Of a DNA stretch of 64,000 nt, positions 55,062 through 64,000 are shown piece by piece. Source of the stretch: Ascaphus truei (Eukaryota > Chordata > Amphibia > Anura > Ascaphidae). The notes under the pieces were generated by a model. That model did no database searches. It saw nothing but the letters and a program-made list of their open reading frames with translations, and was not told where the DNA came from. The DNA lies in NCBI GenBank assembly GCA_036426205.1, contig CM071568.1, forward strand, positions 217,928,654-217,992,653. Direction: 5' to 3'. Numbering within the stretch: the first letter of the stretch is position 1; the number at the start of each line of letters is the position of its first letter. A program made the translations under genes and the position numbers.

Positions 55062-58000
55062 ATGGCGTTGACTTTTATATCTCACAATGTGCAGGGCTTT
55101 AACAACCCCACTAAACACAAGCTAGCCTTCACAGATTATAAAAGAAAACATGCAGATGTGTTGCTCCTACAGGAGACACATTTCAGCAAAACCAATACCC
55201 CCAAATACCTTGATAAAGACTTCTCCCAGGTTTTTTCGGCCTCTGCTGAAGTCAAAAAGCGTGGAGTTGCCATCCTATTCCGTAATAGCATTCCTTTCGA
55301 AGGCCTTATAACCAAACGGGATAAAGATGGCAGGTATATTATAATAGTTGGAACTATTAGGGGACAGAAGATCACAATCGCTTGTATATATGCCCCCTGC
55401 GAAAAGAGTGCAATCTTCTTCGAAAAATTCTTTAGAACCCTAAACTTGGTTGCGCAGGGAAGCGTGGTCTTAGCAGGAGACTTTAATATGGTCCTAGAAC
55501 CTCACATGGACAGATCACGTGGAGTTACCCTACACAATAAAGGAGCAGGTATATCCCTACGCAGAGGTCTCAAATGTAACCAACTAATAGACATATGGAG
55601 AGAGCTACATCCAGCAGATAGAAATTACACATTCTTCTCGCACCCACATAGCTCATACAGTAGGATCGATTACTTCGCTGTGTCCTGCCACCTGGTCCCC
55701 AAGGTCACCCAAGCGGAGATCCATGATATTTCATGGTCTGACCACGCACCCATAGAGCTCCGGTGCAACAATATTCAAACAGGTAGACCAGGAACGAACT
55801 GGAAGCTAAATGAATCCATTCTAAAAATTCCAGAGATCTGTGATACTGTGGGTAATGAGATAGACCAGTTTTTCAGGGTAAATGCCGGCTCTGTCTCCTC
55901 ACATCTGGTCCTCTGGGAGGCGCATAAAGCGACTCTCCGAGGTACCCTCATAAATATCACAGCTAGACGAAAAAAAGAGAGAGAGGCAAAAATTGGCACG
56001 CTCCAAACTAAATTACAAGCTCTCTCCACCAAGCATAAAAAGAAACTAGATCCGCAAACCTTACAAGAGGTAAAAGACACTAAAATTGAATTAAACATGA
56101 TATTGACCTCCAGGGCTGATAATTCATTGAGTTGGTCAAAGAGGAAATTTTACGAAAAAGCAAACAGGCCGGATACGATGCTGGCCCGCATGCTGAAAGA
56201 CAGGCAATATAAATACAACATCCAAGCTTTACGCTTAAAATCTGGTACCCCTACTTCCAACCCCCAAAAGATAGTAGATGAATTTGGCTCCTTCTATGAG
56301 ACGCTCTATAATGGTGAGATAGTGGCACACAATCCTAACACGAGCAGTAAGCTAAGAGATTTCCTGGCTAGCTCCAATCTGGTGAGATTGACAGAATCAG
56401 ACAAAGCCGGCCTAAATGCCGACTTCACACATGAGGAGTTGACACAGGCCATTACGGAACTTAAACCTTCAAAGGCACCGGGGCCAGATGGCTTCTCAGG
56501 GTTATACTACAAGAAATTTATCAAGTTGCTTGCCCCACGGTTGCTCCAAGTATTCAACGCTATTTTAGCGGGAGCGCCCATCCCCAAAGAGATGTTACAG
56601 GCGTCTATATCAATCATTCCTAAGCCAGGGAAAGACCCACTAGATTGTAAAAGTTATAGGCCCATATCACTAATCAATACGGATATCAAGCTGTATGCTA
56701 AGTTGCTGGCCAATAGAATATGTCTTATCCTACCCAGACTTATACATCCAGATCAGGTCGGATTTATCAAGGGCAGACAAGCCGCAGATAATACCCGTCG
56801 ATTTATAGATCTGATAGATTTGGCCACTAATGACACTGCTCAAAGTATGTTGTTAAGTCTGGACGCCAAAAAGGCTTTCGATAGGATAGACTGGCCCTAC
56901 CTGAAGGAGACGCTTGCGGCATTTGGCTTTGGAGATCGGGTGAGTGACGCGATTTTATCGCTGTACTCTAACCCCACCGCCAGGGTTGTGCATCAAGGCT
57001 ACCCCTCTCGGCCCTTCCAAATTAAGAGTGGTACGAGACAGGGTTGCCCATTATCACCCCTCCTATTCGCCCTCTGTATCGAACCACTGGCGGCGCAAAT
57101 CAGAGGAAACCCTGACATCTCAGGGTTAAACGCATACTCCCAAACCCATAAAGCGGCCCTGTACGCAGATGACATCCTCTTGATGATCACTAAACCCCTC
57201 ACCTCACTACCGAACCTATTTGACCTGCTGAACCGGTTTTCTAAAATTTCCGGCTTCAAAATCAATCAGTCCAAATCTGAGGCTCTCAATGTCAATCTCC
57301 CCAGACACATAGAAAAATTATTAAAACTAAACTTTAAATTTCACTGGCAACACAAATCTATAAAATATCTGGGTGTCCACATCACCAGAAACGTCAAAGA
57401 AATATACGACGCAAATTACCCCAACCTAATCCGGACCCTAAAATCAGACCTACAAAAGTGGACATCTAAAAGGATCTCCTGGATAGGAAGAATCCATAGT
57501 GTTAAAATGAACTTACTCCCCCGTATCTTATATCTCTTCCAAACTCTCTCAGTGCCACTCAGATTGAAGGACCTGCACTCACTTCAATCCGACATCTCCA
57601 AGTTTATATGGGGAGGTAAAAAACCAAGAGTCAACAAAATCAATATGAAAAGGCCGGTCTTGGCTGGGGGCCTAGCGGTACCCTGCCTGTTATCATATTA
57701 CAAAGCGGCACAGTTGAGCCAAATTATACAATGGCAGTCGGACCCGAGATCCAAGAGATGGGTCGAATTAGAGAGCGCAGCATGTGAACCTATAGAATTA
57801 AGTAATCTAATCTGGCTCCCCAAAACAGTGCGAAAAGGCGCTAATACGCCGCTATCCTCAATGACCAACTCATTGTCAATCTGGGAGGCCGCAAAATTTA
57901 AACATTCCCTCACAACGACACGCTCTATGATGTCACCCCTGTGGAACAATTCCGAGTTCGTGCCAGGCCTATCGGTAGGCAATATATCAATTTGGAAAAA

Positions 58001-58866
58001 GAAAGGTTATAATCAGATTTAAAGATCTGGAAGGCCATGACAGAAAAATTAAGACGTTTGATCATGTCAGATTAGAAAAAGAGATCCCCCACTCAGAATT
58101 CTTTAGATACCTCCAGATCAGGGCGTTCTACAACAAATTTGCCCCGTACCCACCATTGACATCCTTCGAAAAGCTCTGTCTGGCAGAGACCGACACAAAG
58201 GGACTTACCTCGCGGCTATACAGCGAGGTGATCAGTTCTAGTGAACAAGCCCATGAGATACCCTCATTTAGATCACGATGGGAAGCAGACATCGGGGAAT
58301 GTCTGGAAGACGAGGACTGGAGTGCTATTTTTCTAGCCACAGCAAAGTGTTCCATATGTACCACCCTCAAGGAGAACGCATATAAGGTCCTGATGCGATG
58401 GTACCTTACCCCACTAAAATTATCAAGGTTCGTGCCGGGATCCTCCCCGCTGTGCCCACGCCAATGTGGAGGATCAGCAGACCTGCTACATATGCTGTGG
58501 TCTTGCCCGCGGATCTCCTCATTTTGGGAGACAATTAGACTTTGGATACAGAGACTGTTTGATCTCACTATTCCCCCAGACCCGTGGCTGTTTCTCTTGA
58601 ACAGACCACTAGCGGGTCTCTCTAAAGCTCACAATAAACTTATTGCTCACTTTGCAATTGCAACGCGGTGTGAGATCGCAGCACTATGGAAAAGCTCAGA
58701 CATACCAACCATCCCAAAAATTCGGAATCGTATTTGGTTTATCTGCCAGATGGAAAAGTTAACGAGTCTGGTTAACGACACTGGCGACAATTATCTAAAA
58801 GTCTGGACGCCTTGGTTGGCACAGACAGATATCCCGGGGATAGAAAGGACATCAATCTGGCTATGA
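55062..58866 (+). pseudogene. L1 ORF2: endonuclease, reverse transcriptase and Cys-rich end, one frameshift
   Basis: Frame 1 (55062-58022, 986 residues) and frame 2 (from 58021 on, to TGA 58864-58866) together span about 1,267 codons, the expected L1 ORF2 length. The APE endonuclease shows FISHNVQGFNN, LLLQETHF (catalytic Glu), LAGDFNMV, SRIDYFAVS and WSDHAPIEL. The RT has KAPGPDGFSGLYYKKF, IPKPGKDPLDCKSYRPISL, SLDAKKAFDRIDWPYL (motif A Asp), GTRQGCPLSPLLFALCIEPL, LYADDILLMI (about residue 700) and KYLGVHI. The C-terminus has a CPRQCGGSADLLHMLWSC zinc-knuckle-like CCHC (58458-58512). All catalytic residues are present. The only break is a one-base gain in ATTTAAAG at about 58017-58021. Confidence 0.96.
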
Positions 58867-59449
58867 TAGTTTTCAGGTCCGTTCTCCTTGGGAGAGGTGT
58901 ACTACATCCATGCTCTGCATCGGATGACCACATTCCAGCCAGGCAACACACCTAGAGAGGCCGCGTAACAACTCTAAGACACACTCACGATCACTAACAC
59001 CCACCCCTACCCCCATACTTCCAACCCCCTCTTCCCCCCCCCCTTTTTTTTTCTTCCTCTTGGTTCAATGTTTGTCTACCGGTTTGTCCGTCCGTATGGT
59101 TGATTGTTTGTCGGTCTCCACGTTTGTTTGTCTACCCATGTAGTTGTCTATCTGTCTATGTATACGTCGTCTGGATGAGTAGGGTGTCAGACGGTTAGCC
59201 GATTGGGAAGTTATTGACTAGGGGACAGAGAATGTACACCTGATCCCCCCCGATTAGAAGGGGGGTATGACACCGTAATATGGACTCTGACTGCAAGCCA
59301 TGTCTTGATACCCCTTTAGGCTCACCAGTCTGACCACAAGTTGAAGTTCTATTCCACTGATATTAGTAGAGTTATATTTCCGGATACAAGGAGAATCACC
59401 ATGACATAATGTATCGTGTAATGTATTGTACTGTATACTATTATAAACC

Positions 59450-59455
59450 AATAAA
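59450..59455 (+). terminator. L1 polyadenylation signal
   Basis: AATAAA 11 bases before the A tail that ends the element. Confidence 0.85.
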
Positions 59456-59473
59456 ATTAAGTTACAAAAAAAA

Positions 59474-59489
59474 AGAAATACACACAGCA
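59474..59489. repeat. L1 target-site duplication, right
   Basis: AGAAATACACACAGCA, identical to 51545-51560. Confidence 0.97.
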
Positions 59490-59819
59490 TTTACAGATAC
59501 CCAATAAAAAATGCAAACATCATACAGTAACTTGCACCAGATTGCTACCCTCAGGTTACACAATATGCCTAGGATGGCATCCATCGTGTGGTTTAAAAGG
59601 TGGCTATTGAAGCCAAGGCATTTGGTCACAATCTTGATGAATAGGAACAACTAGCAGACATAACCTTTTATATAAAGTACATTGCCAGGCTGCCCCTACC
59701 ATCACAGTACCTACCTAGCATTTCTCGCTTGTGCCTGTTTGGGAGCAGGGAGTGGGGCTCTGATCCCCACCTGATCCGCAGATTCTCCCTGCATGGCTTT
59801 CCCAAGGAGATCAGTCAGA

Positions 59820-60355
59820 GTAGTGGACTTCAAACGGCCTTTAGCATATTAATGTGGTAGGTCTGCTGCCTAGTGTGATCTTCGTTCAGATCAACCACAT
59901 ACATTTGTATGTTTACATGTCAGATAACTGGGAATGGACCAGACCAGGAAACCAAGAGCTTATTCTGGGGAGTGGGCTTCAGAATGAGGATCTGCTGCTC
60001 AGGAATGAACCTCAGCTATGGGTGTTCCGGTCATACCAATGCTTTTACTTGGCCTTAGCCACCCTGAGGTTATCTCTGCCAACCTCATGAAATCCTGCAA
60101 CTACTCCCTGAGCTCCACCACTTACCTTACCACAGAGGCATCAGTCATGATGGTCTCCCCCTCCTATTCGTTACGGAATAGGTTGAGCAGTCCACGCACC
60201 CATCTCCATATAGAAGCTCAAAGGATGAGAAACCATTAGACTCCTGTGCCACCATTTGGTAGGCAAACAGGAGATGCTGCAAATGAGCTTCCGTATCCTC
60301 TCCTTTGACTTCCACGAATGCCATTATCATATGCTTTAAGTTGCAGTTAAATGGC
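59820..60355 (-). pseudogene. Ty3/Gypsy integrase C-terminal fragment
   Basis: Minus strand: LKHMIMAFVEVKGEDTEAHL, then LLFAYQMVAQESNGFSSFEL followed by LYG (integrase core end with the catalytic-region Glu in the QES block), then in other frames QQILILKPTPQNKLLVSWSG and YVVDLNEDHTRQQTYHINML, the GPY/F module of Gypsy integrases. Several stops and frameshifts. It could belong to the same family as the RT at 3720-4082, but that is not testable here. Confidence 0.85.
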
Positions 60356-60915
60356 GTTGACAGGCTACATGCCTCCCTGCAACTACACCCTCCCCTGTCT
60401 GTGTCCCAGCTCCTACTGACTTCCTCTTCCCTGCGAGCGAAATATATCCTTCTGCAGCAGGAGAATCTGGCTCTTCCATTGGACCCTCGGCGTCACATGG
60501 TTAGCAGCTCTTAGGGGCTGCTGGGGGTTGCAGTTCCCCATAGAGCCTTCTATCATTGGGGCCGCGTGCGTAATCTGCACTGAGCATGCACGAGCTTGCA
60601 ATGGCCGCCGCTGCTCTACTCTGCGCAGGCTCTATCTGTAAAGGCCGCCGCTGACGCGCGAACTCCTGCGCATGCTCCTGCTCATGCGCGAACACTTGTG
60701 CCAACCCCAATATGGCCGCCGTAACGCCTGGGGTTATACTGCGCAAGCGCGAACTCCTGAGCATGTGCGAATGCATTAAACATGTCAGAGCTGAGCTGCA
60801 AATGCCACTGGGAGCCCAAGGTGACGCGCTCGCCCCCGCAGCTCCCTGGCACAGCGAGGGGATCCCCGCAATGGAACCTAGGTAAGGGGGCACCAGGGGA
60901 ACCCTGCTACATGTA
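60356..60915 (-). repeat. Possible LTR beside the Gypsy fragment
   Basis: Minus strand from about 60911 starts TGTAGCAGGGTTCCCCTGGT, an LTR-like TG start, followed by GC-rich sequence with repeated GCGCGAACTCCTG.GCATG phrases (60656, 60747). No second copy or CA end is established. Confidence 0.35.
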
Positions 60916-60929
60916 TTACCAATTTTAAT

Positions 60930-62230
60930 AGCCATAATTTTTTATTTCTTAAGTTAATGAATTCCACATACATTTTATATTTTCCCCTGAGTATTTAGAG
61001 GACTGTTTTTCCTTCAGAACTTGCTTAATATCTTTGACAATGTTCAAGTAAAAAAAAAAAATGTAGTGCACTGTTTATTTTTTTACTTACAGCTGCATTG
61101 GGTTTGATACTTTGCCAGTCAATCACATACAAGCCGTTGAAAAATAGACGCTTTTTATACAACTATTCAAATACTGTAGTATAATAATTACCCATAATGC
61201 CAGTATAAATCTTGTCAAAAACATTTTGCTAAATTCCCTCTTCATATTTCTATAAATAGTACTCAAATTATGCTTACAACATGCATTATCACATACAAAA
61301 GGTATTTGCTTAAGTCTTTGTTCTTAGATAAACATACCTCTTTTATCTTAATGTAATAAAGCTGATAAGTCCATTTGTTATTGTATTCAAAGGTTTGCAT
61401 TTTTTAGATAAGTCATTAAACATTATTTCAACCAATAACAAGACAAGTACAGTATAAAGTCGAAAGTGTTGCTATGCCAACATTACTCCAAGACAGAGTT
61501 CTAAGAAATGCACAAAAGGGATATCAAGCATGATGTGTGCAATAACACAAAATCTGTATTTTTTTTAAATACCCAGCTGTGGAGAAAATATAAATATTAC
61601 ATTTTAGCAAACATGCCTTAAGCAATAGGAAGTGTTTGCATAACAATATGAGAGTGGAACATTAAAATTACACTATGGGCCATATTTACTAAGTGTTTAA
61701 ATGCATCCTTCCACTTATGTCCCATTTAGTTGAGTGGGCCGTAAGGTGACTTCTGGAGGTCGAGGGGTACATAGTAGATGAAGTTAAAATAAAGACATAT
61801 GTCTGCTATTTACAGTAAGTCAACTTTTAATAAAAAGTAATCAGATTACATTTTATGTTTATAGTTATTTTTATATATTTATCCTGAGGAAGGAAAGCAA
61901 AAAGCATGTAAAACAGTTGCCAAATATGCTTCATAACGAGAAAATAAATTCCTTCTTGACTATAGTAATGATAATTGATCAGATATCTCCCTAGATCAAC
62001 ATTCTTCCTAGGCTTAGCCCTTTATACATTTTCTTTCTAAAAACATGTACAACCTTATCTTAAAGATATCTATTGGATCTATTGTATTTGGTGAATTATT
62101 CACTAAAATTCGAATTCGCCACAAATATGGCATTTATCCCCAAGTTCGAATAATCGCAGATCCAATAATTTTTTTTTTATATTTACCACCTTAAAAAGGA
62201 CTTTAAACATTAGTGAGAAACTATTCTTAA
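60930..62230. other. No recognisable gene; AT-rich sequence
   Basis: Stops in all frames. A GGGCCATATTTACTAAG phrase at 61677 resembles a MITE end, but no partner is seen. CTGAGGAAGG at 61880 is a hammerhead-like half with no GAAAC partner (it has GTAAAAC). Confidence 0.45.
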
Positions 62231-62233
62231 TTA

Positions 62234-62234
<1 letters not shown>

Positions 62235-62274
<40 letters not shown>

Positions 62275-62306
62275 TTTGGTCTCTAATGTATGATTTGTAA
62301 TGTATG

Positions 62307-62338
<32 letters not shown>
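62235..62338. repeat. Two (TA)n tracts
   Basis: 62235-62271 and 62310-62338, separated by a short spacer. Confidence 0.95.
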
Positions 62339-62341
<3 letters not shown>

Positions 62342-62474
62342 AGAGAATATTACCAGATGTAGGTCCGGAAAACCGAGACAGCACACAGCCAGGGAAGTAC
62401 AAAAGCACTGTATTCATAAGCAATACATGGCACTGCATCCAACGTTTCGGTCATCAAAACGTGACCTTCCTCAG
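62339..62474 (-). ncRNA. PLE-type 3' module with a hammerhead-like core at 62444-62474
   Basis: Minus strand: CTGAGGA, stem GGTCA/TGACC, GAAACGTTGG, then on to GACAGCAC-like sequence and the (TA)n tract. Core and stem II are ideal. No stem I partner. Confidence 0.55.
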
Positions 62475-62484
62475 GGCCGTGCAC

Positions 62485-62487
<3 letters not shown>

Positions 62488-62528
<41 letters not shown>
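62488..62528. repeat. (TA)n tract
   Basis: AT run directly before the hammerhead tandem repeat. Confidence 0.95.
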
Positions 62529-62532
<4 letters not shown>

Positions 62533-62602
62533 TCACTTTTTTTACTCACCATAACTTAACTCAGTATTATGGTTTAGCCTATCCCATAGCCTCTTTTGCA
62601 TT

Positions 62603-62674
62603 CCCAGTAAAATCAACCCCACACTGATGAGACCCATTAAGGTCGAAACAGCTGTCTGTGGGTGGTTTTCTGGG
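62603..62674 (+). ncRNA. Type I hammerhead ribozyme, unit 1
   Basis: Stem I: CCCACA (62618-62623) pairs with TGTGGG (62657-62662), with an outer CCCAG (62603-62607)/CTGGG (62670-62674) and AAAA/TTTT beyond an internal loop. Core CTGATGA (62624-62630). Stem II GACC/GGTC with a CATTAA loop. GAAA (62645-62648). Stem III ACA/TGT closing a GC loop, with A15.1 (62648) paired to U16.1 (62655). C17 at 62656. Predicted cleavage is between 62656 and 62657. All conserved core positions are satisfied. Stem III is very short, as in PLE and retrozyme hammerheads, which often work best as dimers. Confidence 0.9.
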
Positions 62675-63005
62675 TATGCACCTTAACCCTGGCTGTGCTC
62701 AAAGCTGTGACCATGCAGCAAGCTTAAGCCTATAGGGAACCATGTTAAAAATGGTTATTGAGGCAAAAAGTGACACTGTGTGCTCATTTGCATGTCATTT
62801 CCCAGAATCCCTTGCTGCAGTGGAAGTGCTGTATGTTGGGTGATAATGGGGAAAGGCAGGGTTGCAGACCTGCCTAAGACATCGATGACATCGCTATAAT
62901 TATTTGCATATTTGCTTTCCTGTGGAGGGTTTTTGTCACTTTTTTTACTCACCATAACTTAACTCAGTATTATGGTTTAGCCTATCCCATAGCCTCTTTT
63001 GCATT

Positions 63006-63077
63006 CCCAGTAAAATCAACCCCACACTGATGAGACCCATTAAGGTCGAAACAGCTGTCTGTGGGTGGTTTTCTGGG
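63006..63077 (+). ncRNA. Type I hammerhead ribozyme, unit 2
   Basis: Identical to unit 1, 403 bases downstream. Predicted cleavage between 63059 and 63060, so a transcript through both would give a 403-nt monomer (62657-63059). Confidence 0.9.
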
Positions 63078-63306
63078 TATGCACCTTAACCCTGGCTGTG
63101 CTCAAAGCTGTGACCATGCAGCAAGCTTAAGCCTATAGGGAACCATGTTAAAAATGGTTATTGAGGCAAAAAGTGACACTGTGTGCTCATTTGCATGTCA
63201 TTTCCCAGAATCCCTTGCTGCAGTGGAAGTGCTGTATGTTGGGTGATAATGGGGAAAGGCAGGGTTGCAGACCTGCCTAAGACATGCAGATGAGCATACA
63301 GCTATA

Positions 63307-63308
63307 TT

Positions 63309-63353
<45 letters not shown>
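63307..63353. repeat. (TA)n tract
   Basis: AT run right after the tandem repeat. Confidence 0.96.
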
Positions 63354-63354
<1 letters not shown>

Positions 63355-63361
<7 letters not shown>

Positions 63362-63480
63362 CATTACCATGAAGCGGCAAAGAGGCGACAGCACTCAGAC
63401 AGTTTGAAGCAGTATTATGTATTAAACAAATAGCACATATCTCCAACATTTCGATCCCACAGGGATATAGTAGATGAACT
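63355..63480 (-). mobile_element. PLE-type 3' module, degenerate
   Basis: Minus strand: GGGATCGAAATGTTGG (63438-63460), then GAGTGCTGTCGCC, then (TA)n, the same order as at 62339-62474. The CTGANGA half has decayed. Confidence 0.45.
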
Positions 63481-64000
63481 TCCCACAGGAAGTCTTGATT
63501 TACTGCAGCTTAGGCACAGTAAGCCGCATGAAGTATACAAAGTGACATCCTGTGGTTAGGTGTTTTTTTTTTATTTCAATTGCAATTTTAGTATCTGTCC
63601 ATCAGATAACACAGTGAATATCTGTTGATGGTCAGAGGGAGGCTATTAAACTGGACAAGCACTTAACAGTACAAATAACATGTTATTAATATGGTTTTAT
63701 ACACATATTTGTAATGTTCCGTGGCTTTTATAGGGTTCACTCTAAGATCACTTTAAAGGAGATGAAAAATCTGTTGCACCATATGGTAAGAACCTTTTGA
63801 AACAATAAAATTCACTTAAAACAAAAGACTGCAAACAACAATCACCTTTATATTCTACACAACTTCCAATTACGCACCTCGTACACTTGCAGTGGTATTT
63901 AAAAAAAAAAAAAAAACATGTATTTAGGGAGAAACTAACAACAATACCGAACTAAAAAACATAAAGAAAAGTACTAGACCAAAAAAGTTACACAAAAAAA
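63481..64000. other. No recognisable gene
   Basis: AT-rich sequence with poly-A runs. No motif. Confidence 0.45.

Larger units (their letters stand above)
51561..59473 (+). mobile_element. Full-length L1 (Tx1/L1 clade) retrotransposon, 7.9 kb
   Basis: Flanked by a perfect 16-bp target-site duplication (51545-51560 and 59474-59489). Order: 5' UTR (51561-51699), ORF1 (51700-52677), a long spacer (52678-55061), ORF2 (55062-58866, one frameshift), 3' UTR with AATAAA at 59450-59455 and an A8 tail (59466-59473). Target-primed insertion by its own endonuclease explains the duplication and the A tail. The duplication has no mismatch, which together with near-intact ORFs indicates a young insertion. 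Confidence 0.97.
62531..63306 (+). repeat. Tandem 403-bp hammerhead repeat (about 1.9 units), retrozyme- or Satellite 2-like
   Basis: TGTCACTTTTTTTACTCACC at 62531 recurs at 62934, an offset of exactly 403. The two units agree at every base I compared until about 62881/63284, where unit 1 has a TCGATGACATCGC variant. Unit 2 ends in a (TA)n tract at 63307. Each unit bears a complete type I hammerhead. A diverged relative lies at 9759-10190. No protein is encoded. Newt Satellite 2 and animal retrozymes have this architecture. Confidence 0.92.

Noticed and set aside
59254..59490. Minus-strand open frame of 78 codons at the L1 3' end
   Set aside because: Antisense of the L1 3' UTR. No protein motif.
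62531..63306. CRISPR-like array or satellite of unknown type
   Set aside because: Only two long (403-bp) units, no spacers, and a defined ribozyme in each.

Overview
The window looks like nuclear DNA of an amphibian, most likely a frog. This is an inference from the mobile-element mixture: Penelope-like elements (PLEs) with GIY-YIG endonucleases, a Tx1/L1-type LINE, Ty3/Gypsy fragments, long-TIR Tc1, pogo/Tigger-type and hAT-type DNA elements, and many (TA)n and (CA)n tracts. There are no bacterial features, operons or CRISPR arrays. Almost all the sequence is nested, decayed mobile DNA. Only three loci look like recently intact coding units: a divergent single-exon forkhead gene (46211-46858), a Harbinger-type Myb/SANT-like gene in pieces (about 43074-45660), and a full-length L1 (51561-59473).

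Layout. 1-4.1 kb: remains of LTR retrotransposons, including a minus-strand Gypsy reverse transcriptase. 4.7-6.5 kb: a diverged repeat family in about 1-kb units. 6.5-11.1 kb: two PLE fragments (minus 7.2-9.7 kb, plus 10.5-11.06 kb), the second inside a foldback. 11,068-19,892 and 19,893-28,925: two collinear copies of one roughly 8.6-kb segment. Each carries a Tigger-type shell, a Tc1 element, PLE pieces, a GC-rich TA-flanked MITE, a palindrome and a hAT-type MITE. The first copy is peppered with small indels. 28.9-35.5 kb: a minus-strand PLE broken by a MITE (TA duplication) and a solo LTR (TACCC duplication), with an inverted copy of its own 5' part beyond its start. 36.6-42.7 kb: a second minus-strand PLE abutting a minus-strand LTR retrotransposon. 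42.8-46.9 kb: the Myb/SANT-like gene and the forkhead gene. 47.4-49.5 kb: small DNA elements and GGGACC-rich repeats. 51.5-59.5 kb: the L1, with a 16-bp target-site duplication and one frameshift in ORF2. 59.8-60.4 kb: Gypsy integrase end. 62.2-63.5 kb: (TA)n tracts and a tandem 403-bp repeat.

The most interesting thread is RNA. The 403-bp tandem repeat near the right end carries two complete type I hammerhead ribozymes, so its transcript could release a 403-nt monomer, the arrangement known from newt Satellite 2 and animal retrozymes. A diverged third copy at 9.84 kb keeps stem I through a compensatory base-pair change but has lost the A15.1-U16.1 pair. About seventeen further hammerhead-like cores (CTGANGA, hairpin, GAAAC) of varied quality are spread through the window on both strands, mostly at ends of PLE-type repeats. 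The forkhead gene is the second highlight: its recognition helix departs from the nearly invariant family sequence.
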